From contig NC_058195.1 of the NCBI RefSeq assembly GCF_907165205.1, forward strand, positions 15,066,001 through 15,130,000: a stretch of DNA of 64,000 nucleotides. The letters are read 5' to 3'. Positions 21,568 through 32,786 of the stretch are shown here, piece after piece. This DNA comes from Coccinella septempunctata (lineage: Eukaryota > Arthropoda > Insecta > Coleoptera > Coccinellidae). Made by a program: the position numbers and the translations under genes. How positions within the stretch are numbered: position 1 is the stretch's first letter; each line of letters begins with the position of its first letter. The notes under the pieces are model-generated. The model was not told the DNA's origin and searched no databases. It saw nothing but the letters and a program-made list of their open reading frames with translations.

Positions 21568-22028
21568 TACAGAGTGATTCATAACTATTGGGACATAGGC
21601 TAAGGGCAAATTATTTGGACCAAAATATGGCGGTAGGACCAAATATACCTCAATGAAATATTGCTGTGGAAAAAGATAGAGGGCGTAAAAGTTGAATTCT
21701 TTTTTCGTTTTTTGCTAATAATTTCACTGTATATTTTTTCATCCGTTTTTAAGAGAAACACAATTGAACAGTTCAGAGCATCGGAAGGGGATCTGAAGTA
21801 ACGATTTATTTATTTTATTTATTTATTTCGACGATAAAGCATAATTAAAAACAATGTAACATAAAAAGAATAAACTTGAATTGAATGTTCTACGTGGCCT
21901 CCTCCGACTTCTATGCCTTTTCTAATTCTTTTAATAAAGGACTTTTGAACTTCGAATAAAATATCATTCTGTCTCCTTATAAAAAATTCAACTTTAACGC
22001 CCTCTATCTTTTTCCACAGCAATATTCT
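21568..22028 (-). mobile_element. MITE-1, copy B, right end truncated
   Basis: It begins TACAGAGTGATTCATAACTA and shares the arm and centre with copy A, but the centre is reversed relative to copy A, so the whole copy is in the opposite orientation. Similarity stops at CAGCAATATT (about 22026), losing roughly the outer 75 bp of the second arm. The minus strand at 21876-21953 encodes KSFIKRIRKGIEVGGGHVEH, the same transposase tail as copy A, here with HSI in place of the terminal HL(I). Confidence 0.75.
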
Positions 22029-22904
22029 TTTCGCTATCTACCTCTGATCCCAGCATGAATTTTTCCGTCTTTTCAAAATGAGACTCGTCATTCCTACATT
22101 AATTATAGCGTACTCACGGCCTCGAAATGGGCAATTCGAAGTCAAAAGAACCGATTAGGGTCCCACAATCTCTGCTGGCTATTGTATCATTTTTAATGCG
22201 GGGCAACCAACGCACAAAAAATCTCGGAATGATTTATCCCTACCATATGTCGTACCGTTGAAACTCAAGGGTTAGTTATGTCGGAAACGAACAAGGCCGT
22301 GCCTTTTTTTCCTAATTCGGCGATGTTTTTGTGCCCTCTAATACCTCTTTCTGCGGGACAGCTGGATGAAGACTGCCAGTCTGACTGAGCCACCTGAAGA
22401 AAACCCAGGACACCTGATTACCTGAATTAATTTGGGGTAGAGCCGGACAATTTAATGACTGCTGCCAACCGTGGCTGACGCATCTGTTGCCATCTTGGCT
22501 TGTTATTTCGGTAATTTTTCAGAATGGATTTGCCGCAGACTGCAAACAAATGTCAGGAAGGTTGAGCGGTTGAATTAATGATTTGAGTGATGCGGGAGAT
22601 GATTTGTAGTTTGTGGATATAGGAAGATTAGTTGGATCTGAAGAAAATCCAATGAATTCAATTCAATATATTCACTTTGGGGACGGTGATCGATTTTGTT
22701 CGTAATTTTTTATACATGCAGTATTTCATAAGAAATCCAGTCTCAACTACGGCAAGCTTGAAGTTATTAATTTTTTTAAATTGCATTTTTTCAATATATT
22801 TTGACAAGTTCGGAGGAATTTTCTAGGTTATATAAGGCAAAAACACAGAATATCGATAGTTTTTGTGTTGTTTCTCCGGTTCAAAAATTCCAACTCAATT
22901 TCAA
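22029..22904. other. no recognised gene
   Basis: The section 22230-22600 is somewhat GC-richer than its surroundings but shows no convincing frame. It could be ordinary unique host DNA. Confidence 0.35.
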
Positions 22905-23375
22905 CTGATTACAATTTAAAAATTTGAATTTTAAATAATGGAGAGAAAATCGAGTCATTCTAAGAATATGAAAACACACTTGAATTTAATGACAATTTTT
23001 TTGCATCAATAGGGGACGGAAAATTCATTGATACTAGCTTGAATCTTGGCAAACTGTTATTATTACTATTATGAACATTCGTTTCATTACTACCTACAAA
23101 TGAGATTTCCATGTGAGAAATAATTTCTTCACTGTCCTAACCTAACCTGACCTTAAAATTACATTTTCGAGAATCTTGAGTTAAAACTTTCAAATTAAGA
23201 GTTTGTTGAGATTTAAACTTGTATCAATGGATTTTCTTTCCCTACTGCTAAATATTGTCCATCAAATCTGAGATGAGCACTCAAATATAGTTCTATCTTA
23301 GAATGACTGGATTTTCTTTCCATTACATATTTGAAATTAAAATTTCCAAAAATTCAAATTGTTACCATTTGAAAT
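22905..23375. repeat. loose inverted-repeat element
   Basis: GAAAATCGAGTCATTCTAAG (about 22947-22966) is mirrored by CTTAGAATGACTGGATTTTC (about 23298-23317). Weaker inverted similarity extends outward through TTACAATTTAAAAATTTGAA. This looks like an old foldback element with decayed ends. Confidence 0.5.
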
Positions 23376-23533
23376 AAACGAATTCAAAAGGTTTACCAAC
23401 CTTGTTGGCACATTTACAATGGAAATATATTTTTTTTTAATTTTATTTCTACCTTCAGGTTGCTCTCATCATTTTATCCTTGAAATGCCTCCGGCTTTCA
23501 AATCCAAGTTATGATGAAGAAAATTTATTTTGT

Positions 23534-23774
23534 TTTTTCAAGGTAAGTGTTGACATCATTCAGGCGTTTTTTCGTATTTTGTGCATTATATTTATGGTTT
23601 CGTCATAAAACGCCTCAACTATTAATGTATTACCTCTATGCGACTGCGCAAAGAGGTGATATAAAACTTCAAAACATAACACATTAGTAGTGGAGGCATT
23701 CTGTGAGAAAACCATAAATACAATGCACGAAAGACGGACAGAACGCCTGAAAAATGTCAAAACTTACCTTGAAA
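23534..23774. repeat. 240-bp hairpin element
   Basis: Nearly the whole interval folds on itself. TTTTCAAGGTAAGTGTTGAC at the left is mirrored by GTCAAAACTTACCTTGAAAA at the right, and the arms of about 110 nt continue through TCAGGCGTT, GTGCATTATATTTATGG and CCTCTATGCG. The loop is only a few bases. It is followed after about 120 bp by TAGTTGGGG copy 2. It is a snapback MITE or a possible hairpin-RNA locus. Confidence 0.7.
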
Positions 23775-23891
23775 ACTCAATATGAATTTTCACTCGGATT
23801 CGAAAGCCAGCGACAATACTTCTACAATTAGAATGATTGAAGCAACCGAAAGGCACAAATATAAATTAAAAGAAATCCGTTTTCATTGTAA

Positions 23892-25056
23892 TAGTTGGGG
23901 AGCCGACGATGCTAAAACAGGATTCACTCGAGAGTCATGGAGTCCAAGTGGATTTCTAAAATTAGATGGTAGTAAGAAAAAGATGTTCTATGATATATGC
24001 ACTTTCAGCGGTGGAAAAAGCGTCTGAAGGTTCTCAAAGATGTTTAAAAAAATCGTCAGGTGTACATACTAGAGCGTGTCAGATTAAGATACCTACTGTA
24101 TATGCCCTACATGTCACTGATAACGGACGTGACGAAAGGTCACAGTCACGAAAATTCCAAAAAAATCGTGACTTTTACATTCTCGAGCGTGTCAGATTTT
24201 CATACAGATGGTTCATCTTGGTGTTGAAGAAGTGTTGACCCATGAATTAATCTGAACTAATCAGGGGAGATTTTCTTAGTCTGACAATTTGAAGATGATA
24301 ACAAGACATTTTTTAAAAATATCTCACTTGCTGTATATAAAAACTTCTATACAACTTTTGTCTGAAGCAATTTTATGTACTCTCAACCGTTTTCGAGTTA
24401 GAGGGCGATAAGGGCGAGGAGCTTAGCCACACATGCGAATGACCAAGGTCAATGTAGAAACCCAGTCTAATGTACATTTATCGCCATATATCTCGAGAAC
24501 GTTCAAACGTAGAAAAAATTGCTTCTGAAAAAATTTGTAGAAAATGTTATGGCCTACAACTTTTATAATAAATGCGAAAACAGTTTGAAGCTCAGTAGAG
24601 GAGATAATTCAAAAAAACTGATTTTTGTGACCTTTATGGCCTATTTTTATTGTTTCCTGTTTCGGCTTGCTGAAACTGTCAGATTATATTTTTTCCGTTA
24701 TTCTTGAATAATTAGCTTATTTTAAGAAAAAAAGCCACAGCGCCCGAGAATGTACAAGTGACCTATTTTGTTTTGCAAATTTGGCGCCCTCCCACACATT
24801 TTCGTCACGCTTAAATTGTCAGGAGTATATATTATACTTTTCAACATATATTTAACCACATAGATCTTAATCTGACACGCTCGATTATGTACAATGATCT
24901 TTTTTTTACTATTTTGACAGGCTGTCCTAGACAATTCTCCTTATATACAGGTCTAATTTTTGGAAGAGATACTCTACAGGTGCCAAGGTATCTCCCCTTA
25001 TATTAATCCGACACGCTCGAGTATATCCCGAATTTCACTCTTGGGCTTCCCAACTA
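23892..25056 (+). mobile_element. TAGTTGGGG family, copy 2
   Basis: It starts TAGTTGGGGAGCCGACGATG and ends TTGGGCTTCCCAACTA. It is flanked by an exact TAA duplication (23889-23891 and 25057-25059). It shares with copies 1 and 3 the GAGGGCGATAAGGGCGAGGA block (about 24403) and the CTCGAGCGTGTCAGATT motif arrays (about 24070 and 24182 forward, about 24870 and 25005 inverted). Length is 1.17 kb and no transposase frame is present. Confidence 0.8.
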
Positions 25057-25289
25057 TAAGTGTTAAGTCGAATATTTTCAAGGTTGGCAGACGTTTCTGA
25101 ACTCGTCTATTGAGTTGGAATTTGATGAACCATAAAATTCATAAAAACAACATAAAAAATATTGATATTTTGTGGTTTTGACTAATATAACATAGAAATA
25201 TCGATCACTTTCCATGAAGTAACGTCCAGCCAATTCCCAGAATATGGATGAGCTTATAGGGCGGATTGAATGAGGTCTGACATATTTTC

Positions 25290-25830
25290 ATTATTTATTT
25301 ATTTATTTCCTAGGAAGTGTGGACAGTCGAATACAATTGATCATCTTCAATTCGCCAACCATTCTTTACCTCCGAGGAAATATTCCCACATCTTATTGGG
25401 GTCAAGGAGATTTTTAAGGAGGTCCGTATAGAGCAACATCCCGTAGGTTATTCCAAACAACCTGGTCAAACGAAAATTATGTCATTAGCCGGCAATAACG
25501 AGGAAGCGCCTACTTATCCAATGATATTTCTAGTCCCGTTTCGACATCGTGCGAGACAAAGGGTATATATACACAATCAAACCGTCCGAACAAAAATAGA
25601 AGCAGGTGTAGACGTGGCCTAGAAATGTGATTATTTATAATAGCAGGCAATATTCGCCGCTCAAATGGCTGGAACTACTCTTTGGACCAACTGATAGACG
25701 GTAAGTATAGACCAACATTATTCGGAGAGATCTGAATTAGCCTTCTGGGGACCAACAGCAATAGACCAAGACTTTTCTGGATTGAGAGTGATTTGAAATA
25801 AAAATAGCAAATCATATCAATGAAGAGTAA
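25290..25830 (-). repeat. possible retroelement 3' fragment
   Basis: The left edge has a (TTTA)n run (ATTTATTTATTTATTTCC), which on the minus strand would be a 3' tail. The minus strand shows short coding-like pieces such as NPEKSWSIAVGPQKAN near 25780 and KMWEYFLGGKEW near 25385, separated by many stops. It could be a decayed LINE reverse transcriptase end, but no catalytic box is visible. The call is weak. Confidence 0.3.
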
Positions 25831-25836
25831 ACAAAC

Positions 25837-27190
25837 ATGATATTCTAAAATCTACAATATATCAGACGGTATCGAAAATATCCAATGTGATTAAATTTAT
25901 ACAGGGTGACAATGTAAAATCATGACAGGCCAATTATGTCGCGGCAAGGATGTTTTCAGAGAAAATGCCGGTCGATTTTCATTCCGGCATTTTCTATGAA
26001 ATCACCCTTGTCGTGACATAATTGGACTGGCAAGTTTTCAAATTGTCACCCTTTATTATATTTCATCTGAATAAAGAACATATATTCGTAAAAGTGAATC
26101 ACTTTTGCAGTAGTTCAGATGATCCATTCTATCAAGTAGATCGTATTTTTCATCTATGAATTCTATTGATCCATTCTCTAAAAAGATCCATTCACGCTTT
26201 AACCTTAAAAATTAATAATATATTATAAAGAGCAGAGATAGTCACATGTTTCAGTTATTACAATAGTGTGAATATAGAAAAATTGAAAGTTTAAAATAAA
26301 ATTATTAAACTCCAATAATTGACAATTGGAATAGATTTTCTTTTAAGGTAAGATAAGATTTGAGTTTATAAGTTTGAGGTTAAAAATTTCAATGTTGTAA
26401 TTATATGATCAAATAATGTTAATGTAATTAACCTGAATAAATTTTCTAAAACGATTAATTGTTGAGAAGGACTAATCCCAGATTTGAACATTACATATTT
26501 TAGCTGAATGTTTCCACAATCAGAAAAATTGATGAAGATGAAAAGTATAACAAAGAATTTACTCTTATTGGGAGACACAAAAATATGATGGCAGTTGACC
26601 TGTCAATAGTTAATTTATGTGAAAGGTCCTCTTGCCTTAGAATTCCCTTTAACTATTTTGACTCCATTAATGCAAGATGATTTTTGTTGAGAAATTCAGT
26701 ATTTCTGTAATTCCTTTGGGAGATACCCACTCCCTACCACTGCATCAGATGGATTAATTCCACCTTTGGGTTGATCTATTCGAAATCAACAACCGATTTA
26801 AAGTCTTCAACCTTCAGCCGAAGAAGATAACCAACATTAACTCTTCTCAAGCAACTGCATATTATGTGTCAATTGTCAATAATTTAATTTTCTTCCATAG
26901 CAAAAAAAATATTTGAAAACTGATATCTTGTACCTAGGCTCAGATTCCCCTCATTCAGTTTGTATAAACGTTTTATGTGCATCATATTTAATATTTTCTG
27001 AACTTTGTTCACCTTATGATAAAATAGGTAATTATTTAGACTTTTACTTAGAACGGAAAACATAGGGCTGATTTAAAACCCAAAAATGCTTCGACAAGCG
27101 TCATAGGCTCACATTTTCGTACTATACAGTGTGGAATGTGTCAAATTTCCATGGCCAACCGAGTGCTTTTATTAAAGTAAATGGAGTATT
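25837..27190 (+). mobile_element. family 4, copy 1, left end lost
   Basis: It aligns with 39966-41176 and 51755-53575 from GATATTCTAAAATC onward, through CTGAATGTTTCCACAATCAG, CATTAACTCTTCTCAAGC and CTGATTTAAAACCCAAAAATG to the right terminus CATGGCCAACCGAGTGCT (27150-27167). The left terminal repeat is missing. A small MITE (25900-26053) interrupts it. Confidence 0.7.
25900..26053. mobile_element. 153-bp snapback MITE nested in family 4
   Basis: ACAGGGTGACAAT at the left mirrors ATTGTCACCCT at the right, and pairing continues through CCAATTATGTCGCGGCAAGG and GAAAATGCCGG to the centre. Family-4 copy 2 lacks it at the equivalent position (about 40265, TTTATATAATGTTTCATCTG), giving a natural empty site. 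The target appears to be TA or TTATA. Confidence 0.75.
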
Positions 27191-28092
27191 GACGTGGAAG
27201 AAGATAATGAACTTTATTTTACATCAACTGCTATTTAATGGTGATAATGTTTTGATAATTCTCAAAACACACTTCCATCCATTACTAGGGTGCCTTCCTA
27301 GTCATATCTGGGCATTTGACAACACATGAGACGATGAAAGAGGCAGTAGAAAAGCGAAGAGTAAACAAAACCATTATAAAATTCTTATTGCTAATTTGCT
27401 AATTTGAATTTAATTGATGAATTTTGATGAATTTAAGTGTTGAGGTTCATTCGATATAACGATTTTCTAACTAATAACCAATTCTATCGAAATGAAATAA
27501 ATTTGAAAAAAATTTTTAATTAGTAAAGGAAGAAGTTGGGTCTTTATAGAATTCATCTTCCACTTTTTCTATCGACAATTGAATCTCTATTAAAATTCTG
27601 AAATTGACAGCCGTAAACACTGATTAGCTTTAATAAACCTGATAGCTTCATCAATTCTAACTCCTATTTTATTACCGGCCAATCAGTGAACCGGTTCAGG
27701 AGCTGTTTCAGTTCTAACGCAACTGAGATAACTACCTGTTTTTATCGAATGACTCGGATCAAAAAAGACACCGACTCATCATTAAACCTCCAAAGAAGAT
27801 CATTAGTACTTCATTCAAAGAAAATGAAAGTGAGCTGTTGCACTCAGGTAGAAATTATATGTTTTAATTTTCGTTAGTTTTTCAAAAACTAACAATTCCA
27901 TAACATTTTCCAACGGCAACTCTTGCCGTAATTCAAAAAATAGATGAATTTTGAATGGAAACGGTTATTCAAAAATTGTTTCTTCTGAACTTCTGAAGTT
28001 TTCTAATGGTAACCAATATGTTTAAGGTTCTCAAACTTTTTGCGGGGAATCAATAGAAATCAAATCCTTTAACAACTTCTGAACGCACAGAC
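27191..28092. other. no recognised feature
   Basis: AT-rich; a short perfect palindrome GTTAGTTTTTCAAAAACTAAC lies at about 27873-27893. The frame at 27686-27877 is not recognised. Confidence 0.4.
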
Positions 28093-28870
28093 ATACAGGC
28101 AAACGGTCTCTAGGATAGGCAAAAAATTGAAAAAAATTTGGGGTTTGCTCAGTAAGAAATTTCGTTGTTGAAGAAAAAAAATTTGAACATATTTTTTACG
28201 ATTTTGACGAAACAACTGGCAGCATTGTAATGAAATTTAGTACGAATATGTTTCGTCTGATATATGAATTACAGTCACAGTAGAGCACACAGTCGCAATT
28301 AGCCCTGAAAAATTAGTCTGTTCGCACCTCGGTTCGCACTTTTTTTTTCCTTTTTTTTCTTTTCTTTTTGTTTTTTCCCTTTTTTCGTCCTTTTGTAGAT
28401 TCATTCCCGGCAACGAGATACAGCAATGAATGAATGTATCCCCTCATAGAGGGCGCTAGTTACACGAGTCGTACCAATTAGTATCAAAGAGTAACAAAAA
28501 GTTGTTACTCTTTGTTAGTATAGAACTATAGCTCTATTAAGGTTAGATTCATTTATCAAAATTTCAGGTGAACATGATTCAGTTTTACTAGAAAAAGGTA
28601 CTGTTGGTAAAACTGGCTACTGTGCCGCTTACGATATATTTCGATTTGAAAATAATGAAGTTATAACCGATGCTGGTTTATACCAGTGACCACATCGGTA
28701 AAGGAATACATATAAATAAAATTGAGGGCTTTCCTTTCTTGTAGTAATTTCGTTTTCTTCAACGCACTTTATCTTCAAACGAAAATTTTTTACTGAGCAA
28801 ACCCCAATTATTTCTCAGTTTTCTACCTATCCTAGAGACGGGGTCAACTGTTTTTAAACACCCTGTATAG
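28093..28870. mobile_element. inverted-repeat MITE carrying a LINE tail
   Basis: The left arm (TCTCTAGGATAGGC, then GGGGTTTGCTCAGTAA) is mirrored at the right by TTACTGAGCAAACCCC and CCTATCCTAGAGACG, with a CACCCTGTATAG end at 28859-28870. Arms are about 90-110 nt. A LINE 3' end (28272-28436) sits in the middle. A small hairpin AAAGAGTAACAAAAAGTTGTTACTCTTT lies at about 28485. Confidence 0.65.
28272..28436 (+). mobile_element. LINE 3'-end fragment, same family as forward LINE
   Basis: CACACAGTCGCAATTAGCCC, then TTTTGTAGATTCATTCCCGG and CAACGAGATACAGCAATGAA match the 3' end of the LINE at 18181-19270 (CACACAGTCGCAAAAAACCC, TTTTTGTAGATTTATTCTCGG). A T-rich run lies between them. The tail here is (GAAT)n rather than (AAT)n. 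It is severely 5'-truncated and carries no coding part beyond the zinc-finger end. Confidence 0.65.
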
Positions 28871-29634
28871 GTAGGTACGTGTGGAATTCACATTTCATCA
28901 GAAAAATCAAATAACGAGAAGAAGAAATGAATGAAAATAAGGAATTGTGAACAAGCTGACATAGACCTGATGAAAATGAACAAGAACCACTCAAAAAAGA
29001 ACATGAGAAGAGAAGAAGAGATGAGAAGAACATTATTCCCTCCAGAAGTGCAGAGAAGGATTCAAATATCGAATAATGACGACAGGAGGACATGCTTTTC
29101 AAGAATGGTAGGAAGAATTGGGAAAAAGTTATTAAACGTCTATGTACAGCGCACAGGCTACACCCAAAGGCAAAAGAGCACAAAGCTAATAACTAAGAAT
29201 CAAATAATAAGACAGTGTAACTAGCTCAGAAAACCAAAGCAATAGAAAAGGAAAATTTATATTAGAGGACAAGTGAAGTTACTTGATCAACCTACGCCCA
29301 GAACAAATATATTGTTACAGTCTTACAGTATATGATTTGTTCTAAATTCAGGTCTCGCATCTCTTTGATATTCACTTTGACAGAGTTTCCATGATATGTA
29401 AAACTTTCATTAATTTTGGTGATAATAAATATGAATGTTAGTTTAAAATTTTTTCTGTTAGCAACTTGTTTCACTTTTTTAATTTCACTGTTCAGTGCTC
29501 TCATCCCTTAGTAATTAAATTCAAGTCCATAAGTTACCTATTCGCATTTTAGTTTTTGTAGATTTCCAGTTAGTAGGCTTGGCCTGTTGGAAATAAATCC
29601 TTATTATTATTATTATCTCATTTTGAAGGTCTCT
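28871..29634. other. no recognised gene; LINE-like tail at right
   Basis: The frame at 28931-29224 is charged and low in complexity (KKNMRREEEMRR) and not recognised. At 29602-29616 the phrase AATAAATCC followed by (TTA)n resembles a LINE 3' terminus, but I could not identify the upstream sequence. Confidence 0.35.
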
Positions 29635-30110
29635 CGCTCCAGATTATAGACCTAGAGTTTGAAGTTGCTAGTGTTATCTTTGTTAACATGACAGCTTGTC
29701 AAAATTACTAATTTTATTGGTTTTCCCAAGCTGTCATATTAACCGAAATCGAAAAATGTTGTTTATACAACAAAACCTGAAACAATTGAGGAATTAAAAA
29801 CTAAAATTAGAATCGAATGTGCCAATATCAGTTGCCAAACTATAAGTATGGTCCAACAGGAATTTGTCGATCGTTTGGCATACTGTCAGGCACAAGAAGG
29901 GTTTCAGTTTGAATATTTATTTAAGTAAAGTAAGTTAATGTTATTTATTATTTAACTAGGTAGTTATAACCCTAGAGTTCGAAGTTGATACTGTAAATTC
30001 TGATAATATGACAGCTTGAGAAAACTAATAAAATTAGGAATTTTGACAAGCTGTCATGTTAACAAAGATAACACTAGCAACTTCAAACTAAAGGGCTATA
30101 ATCTGGAGCG
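29635..30110. mobile_element. foldback MITE with hairpins in its arms
   Basis: CGCTCCAGATTATAGACC at the left mirrors GGGCTATAATCTGGAGCG at the right. The arms are about 110 nt and closely matched (GAAGTTGCTAGTGTTATCTT). Each arm itself contains a second palindrome, ATGACAGCTTG ... CAAGCTGTCAT, so the DNA could fold into a branched cross. The centre (about 29760-29960) is unique. Confidence 0.75.
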
Positions 30111-31047
30111 CCTTCATATTACAAAAACTAGAGGTGGCACTCACCCCTGCTCGTGGGGTGAAACTGGAGGCAAAGTAATATGCCTAAAATGTGCTCCTCT
30201 AAAAAGTATACCGACGTGTTCCAGCATTTTTTGTTTTAAATCCCATAGATCCCCAGGAGAAAATGAATTTATTCTATACTATATGTATGTAGACTCATAG
30301 AGAAATTCTAGGAAAAACTAACAGATAACAAGAGATCGTGTACAAACAACTGAAGCATTCTTCAAACAACAGAACATGTCAAAATTCCATTGCCAACTTG
30401 ACAGCTAAGTTCACTAGGTTTTTTCCTATAGGTTTTTGGGAATTTCCAATGGTGAAACACCTGTCATCTGGTAATTTTGTTAGCAATCCACAAAGGTGGA
30501 ATGAATGTAGACGCAAGATTTCCCTTCTGGAATTCCGAAACGTATAGCAACGAATGCCACGAGCAAGAGACAAAGAGAGTAGTGTCTGGTTTTGGCCATC
30601 TCATGGCGTCAGGCGGGCGGTTACAGACGTGATACATCTCGGGCCGGCTCCTCTGTGTTCCGCACACAGATGGGGAGAACCGATCTGTGAAATGGCCCTT
30701 CTCGGAATCTCACTAATTATTATGCCCAGAAGAAACGGCGCTGGTGTTTCGGGATCGGATTGCCGAGGCTCGAAATTTGAATATAAAGGAGGTTTTGTTG
30801 GGTTTTGGTGAGAACGTGAGAAGCGAGAATGGGAAGGGGACGATTTATGTTGAATAAATTATCCCTGCAAGATCCTGATGATGTTTCGGAATATGAAGGT
30901 ATTGGTTGATTCCTCGGGTTTTGTTGGCCTGAAACTTCTGGCTAATTATTATTTATTATTAGTATTAATAATCGAATAGGTAACCCTCTAAAACCATTAC
31001 CAGCGGAAATATTTATGGATAATATGGAGGAAAGAATATCACTTAGT
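30111..31047. other. no recognised gene; GC-richer part
   Basis: The interval 30540-30850 is GC-richer, with CpGs and a TATA-like GAATATAAAGG at about 30779. It could be a host regulatory patch, but no start codon context or splice pattern supports a gene. Confidence 0.35.
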
Positions 31048-32786
31048 ATAGAGGGTGGTTTAAAGGGTAAGGTTTTTTTAGACAGAAGGAAGAAGTCATC
31101 AAATTGAATCATTTCACCAGAAATTGTCTAAATAAAATATTCGAGATGGCTGAACTACAATCACTTGAATTTCGACAAAATTTCATCAAATTTCAAGTGC
31201 GGAACTGTGGAAGGTGACTCTGGCATCGGAAAAACGAAACAAAACTTAAACATATGGCTGGACACAGAATAGTTCAGTACATCCGAGACCATTTGGTTAG
31301 TTCCGTCAGGTCACTTGAAAGCAATTGTTGTTTCGTGCGATTTAGGGTGAAAAGATGTTGACAAATTGTGGCTATTGTTACCCTATTTCACCCCATTCTT
31401 ACATTTTTTACGACGGTTGTCGGAGGGTTCGAACAAGAAGAAGATTGTGATGACCATTGTGTAAAATTTAATAATTCAGATGAATTTTATTGGTGAGATT
31501 TTGAAGTATTATTCTATTTTTTACAATTGTGTCCCAAGTATTTACAAGTCAGTTGGTATCGAAATGAGCCTTTTCATAAAATCGTTTGAGTTACTATACA
31601 GGGGGGGGTATTTGAAGTTAAGTTAAGGCTTTTTTTTTCAATAGAAGGTAAAACTGGTCAAAATGAAGAGTTTCACCAAAAATTAACTATACAAAACTTT
31701 CAAAATGACAAAGTTGAAAAAATGATTACTGAAATAGATCCTACTACGACCCTATACCGTGTGTTAGCTGAAGTATCGCAAAGCAGTGGGAAAATCCTTA
31801 TCTCCTGATTCGACCATGTGGTTTCGTTTAGGATATTGCCTCGTTCGATATTTACGTGATAATGAAAATGGAAACTTAGGATTGCCGAATTGTTCTCACT
31901 ATTTTTTAGTAACTTAGGTTTTATGAAATGGCTCATTTGGAAACCAACTGACAGAAGAGACTTGGGACACAAATGTAAAAAATAGAATAATACTTCACTT
32001 CGTTCCGCTCGTTCGATATTTTCGTAGTAATGAAAATGGAAACTTAGGATTGCCGAATTAGTCTCATTATTTTTTAGTAAATTACAAGATTTTATTAAGG
32101 ACAAGTGTAAAAAATAGAATAATACTTCAAAATATCACCAATAAAATTCGTCTAAATTATTCACGAATTTTTTCACAAAGGGCATCGCAATCTTCTTGTT
32201 TGAATATTCGAACAATCGTCATAAAAATGGGACAAAATGGGGAAATATCATAGCACTTTTTCAACATAACTAACATAAGCTCTTTCAAGAAACTGCCTCG
32301 ATTTTCTAAATTTTTTTCACCCTAAATTGCACGATAAAACAATTTCGATTCTCTCAGAAGTGACCCGATGCATCTAATCCGATGAACTTGGTACTGAACC
32401 ATTCATTGTCCAGCTATATGTTTATGTTTTGTTTCATTTTTGCGATGCCGAAGTTACCTTCCACAGTCCCGTACTTGAAATTCAATGCAGTTTTGTCAAA
32501 CTTCTATGGTTTCCATTTTTCGAACGGGTCAACATCCTAAACGAAACCATATGGTTGATATGAGTCATCGCGAGATGAGTTTCATCCATTGCTTTGCGAT
32601 AATTCGTATAGCAAAAATGATCATGATCTAGGGTCGCATAAGGAATTATTTCAGTTATCATTTTAAATTTTTTTTATCTGTCATTTTGAAAGTTTTGTAT
32701 AGGTGATTTTTGTTGAAATGCTTATTTATTTTGGCCAGTTCTACCTTCTGTTGAAAAAAACCTCACCTTAAAATACACCCTGTATA
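31048..32786. mobile_element. long foldback element with nested end
   Basis: The right end (inverse of TACAGGGTGTATTTTAAGG, then CAACAGAAGGTAGAACTGG) matches two left ends. One is at about 31048 (TATAGAGGGTGGTTTAAAGG, GACAGAAGGAAGAAG). The other is at about 31598 (TATACAGGGGGGGGTATT, CAATAGAAGGTAAAACTGG). Outer arms pair through AACAAAACTTAAACATATGG / CATATGTTTATGTTTTGTTT. Inside lies a direct repeat of about 75 bp (31840-31915 and 32010-32085; GAAAATGGAAACTTAGGATT), which makes the repeated minus-strand frame at 31700-32104. That frame is probably not a gene. Confidence 0.6.

Noticed and set aside
23782..24238. plus-strand frames of 81 and 90 codons
   Set aside because: They run across the left end of TAGTTGGGG copy 2 and are not conserved in copies 1 and 3.
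28931..29224. 97-codon basic frame
   Set aside because: Low-complexity K/R/E-rich sequence overlapping an antisense frame; no recognisable domain.
31700..32104. 134-codon minus frame with an internal repeat
   Set aside because: The protein repeat only reflects a DNA direct repeat in a foldback element.
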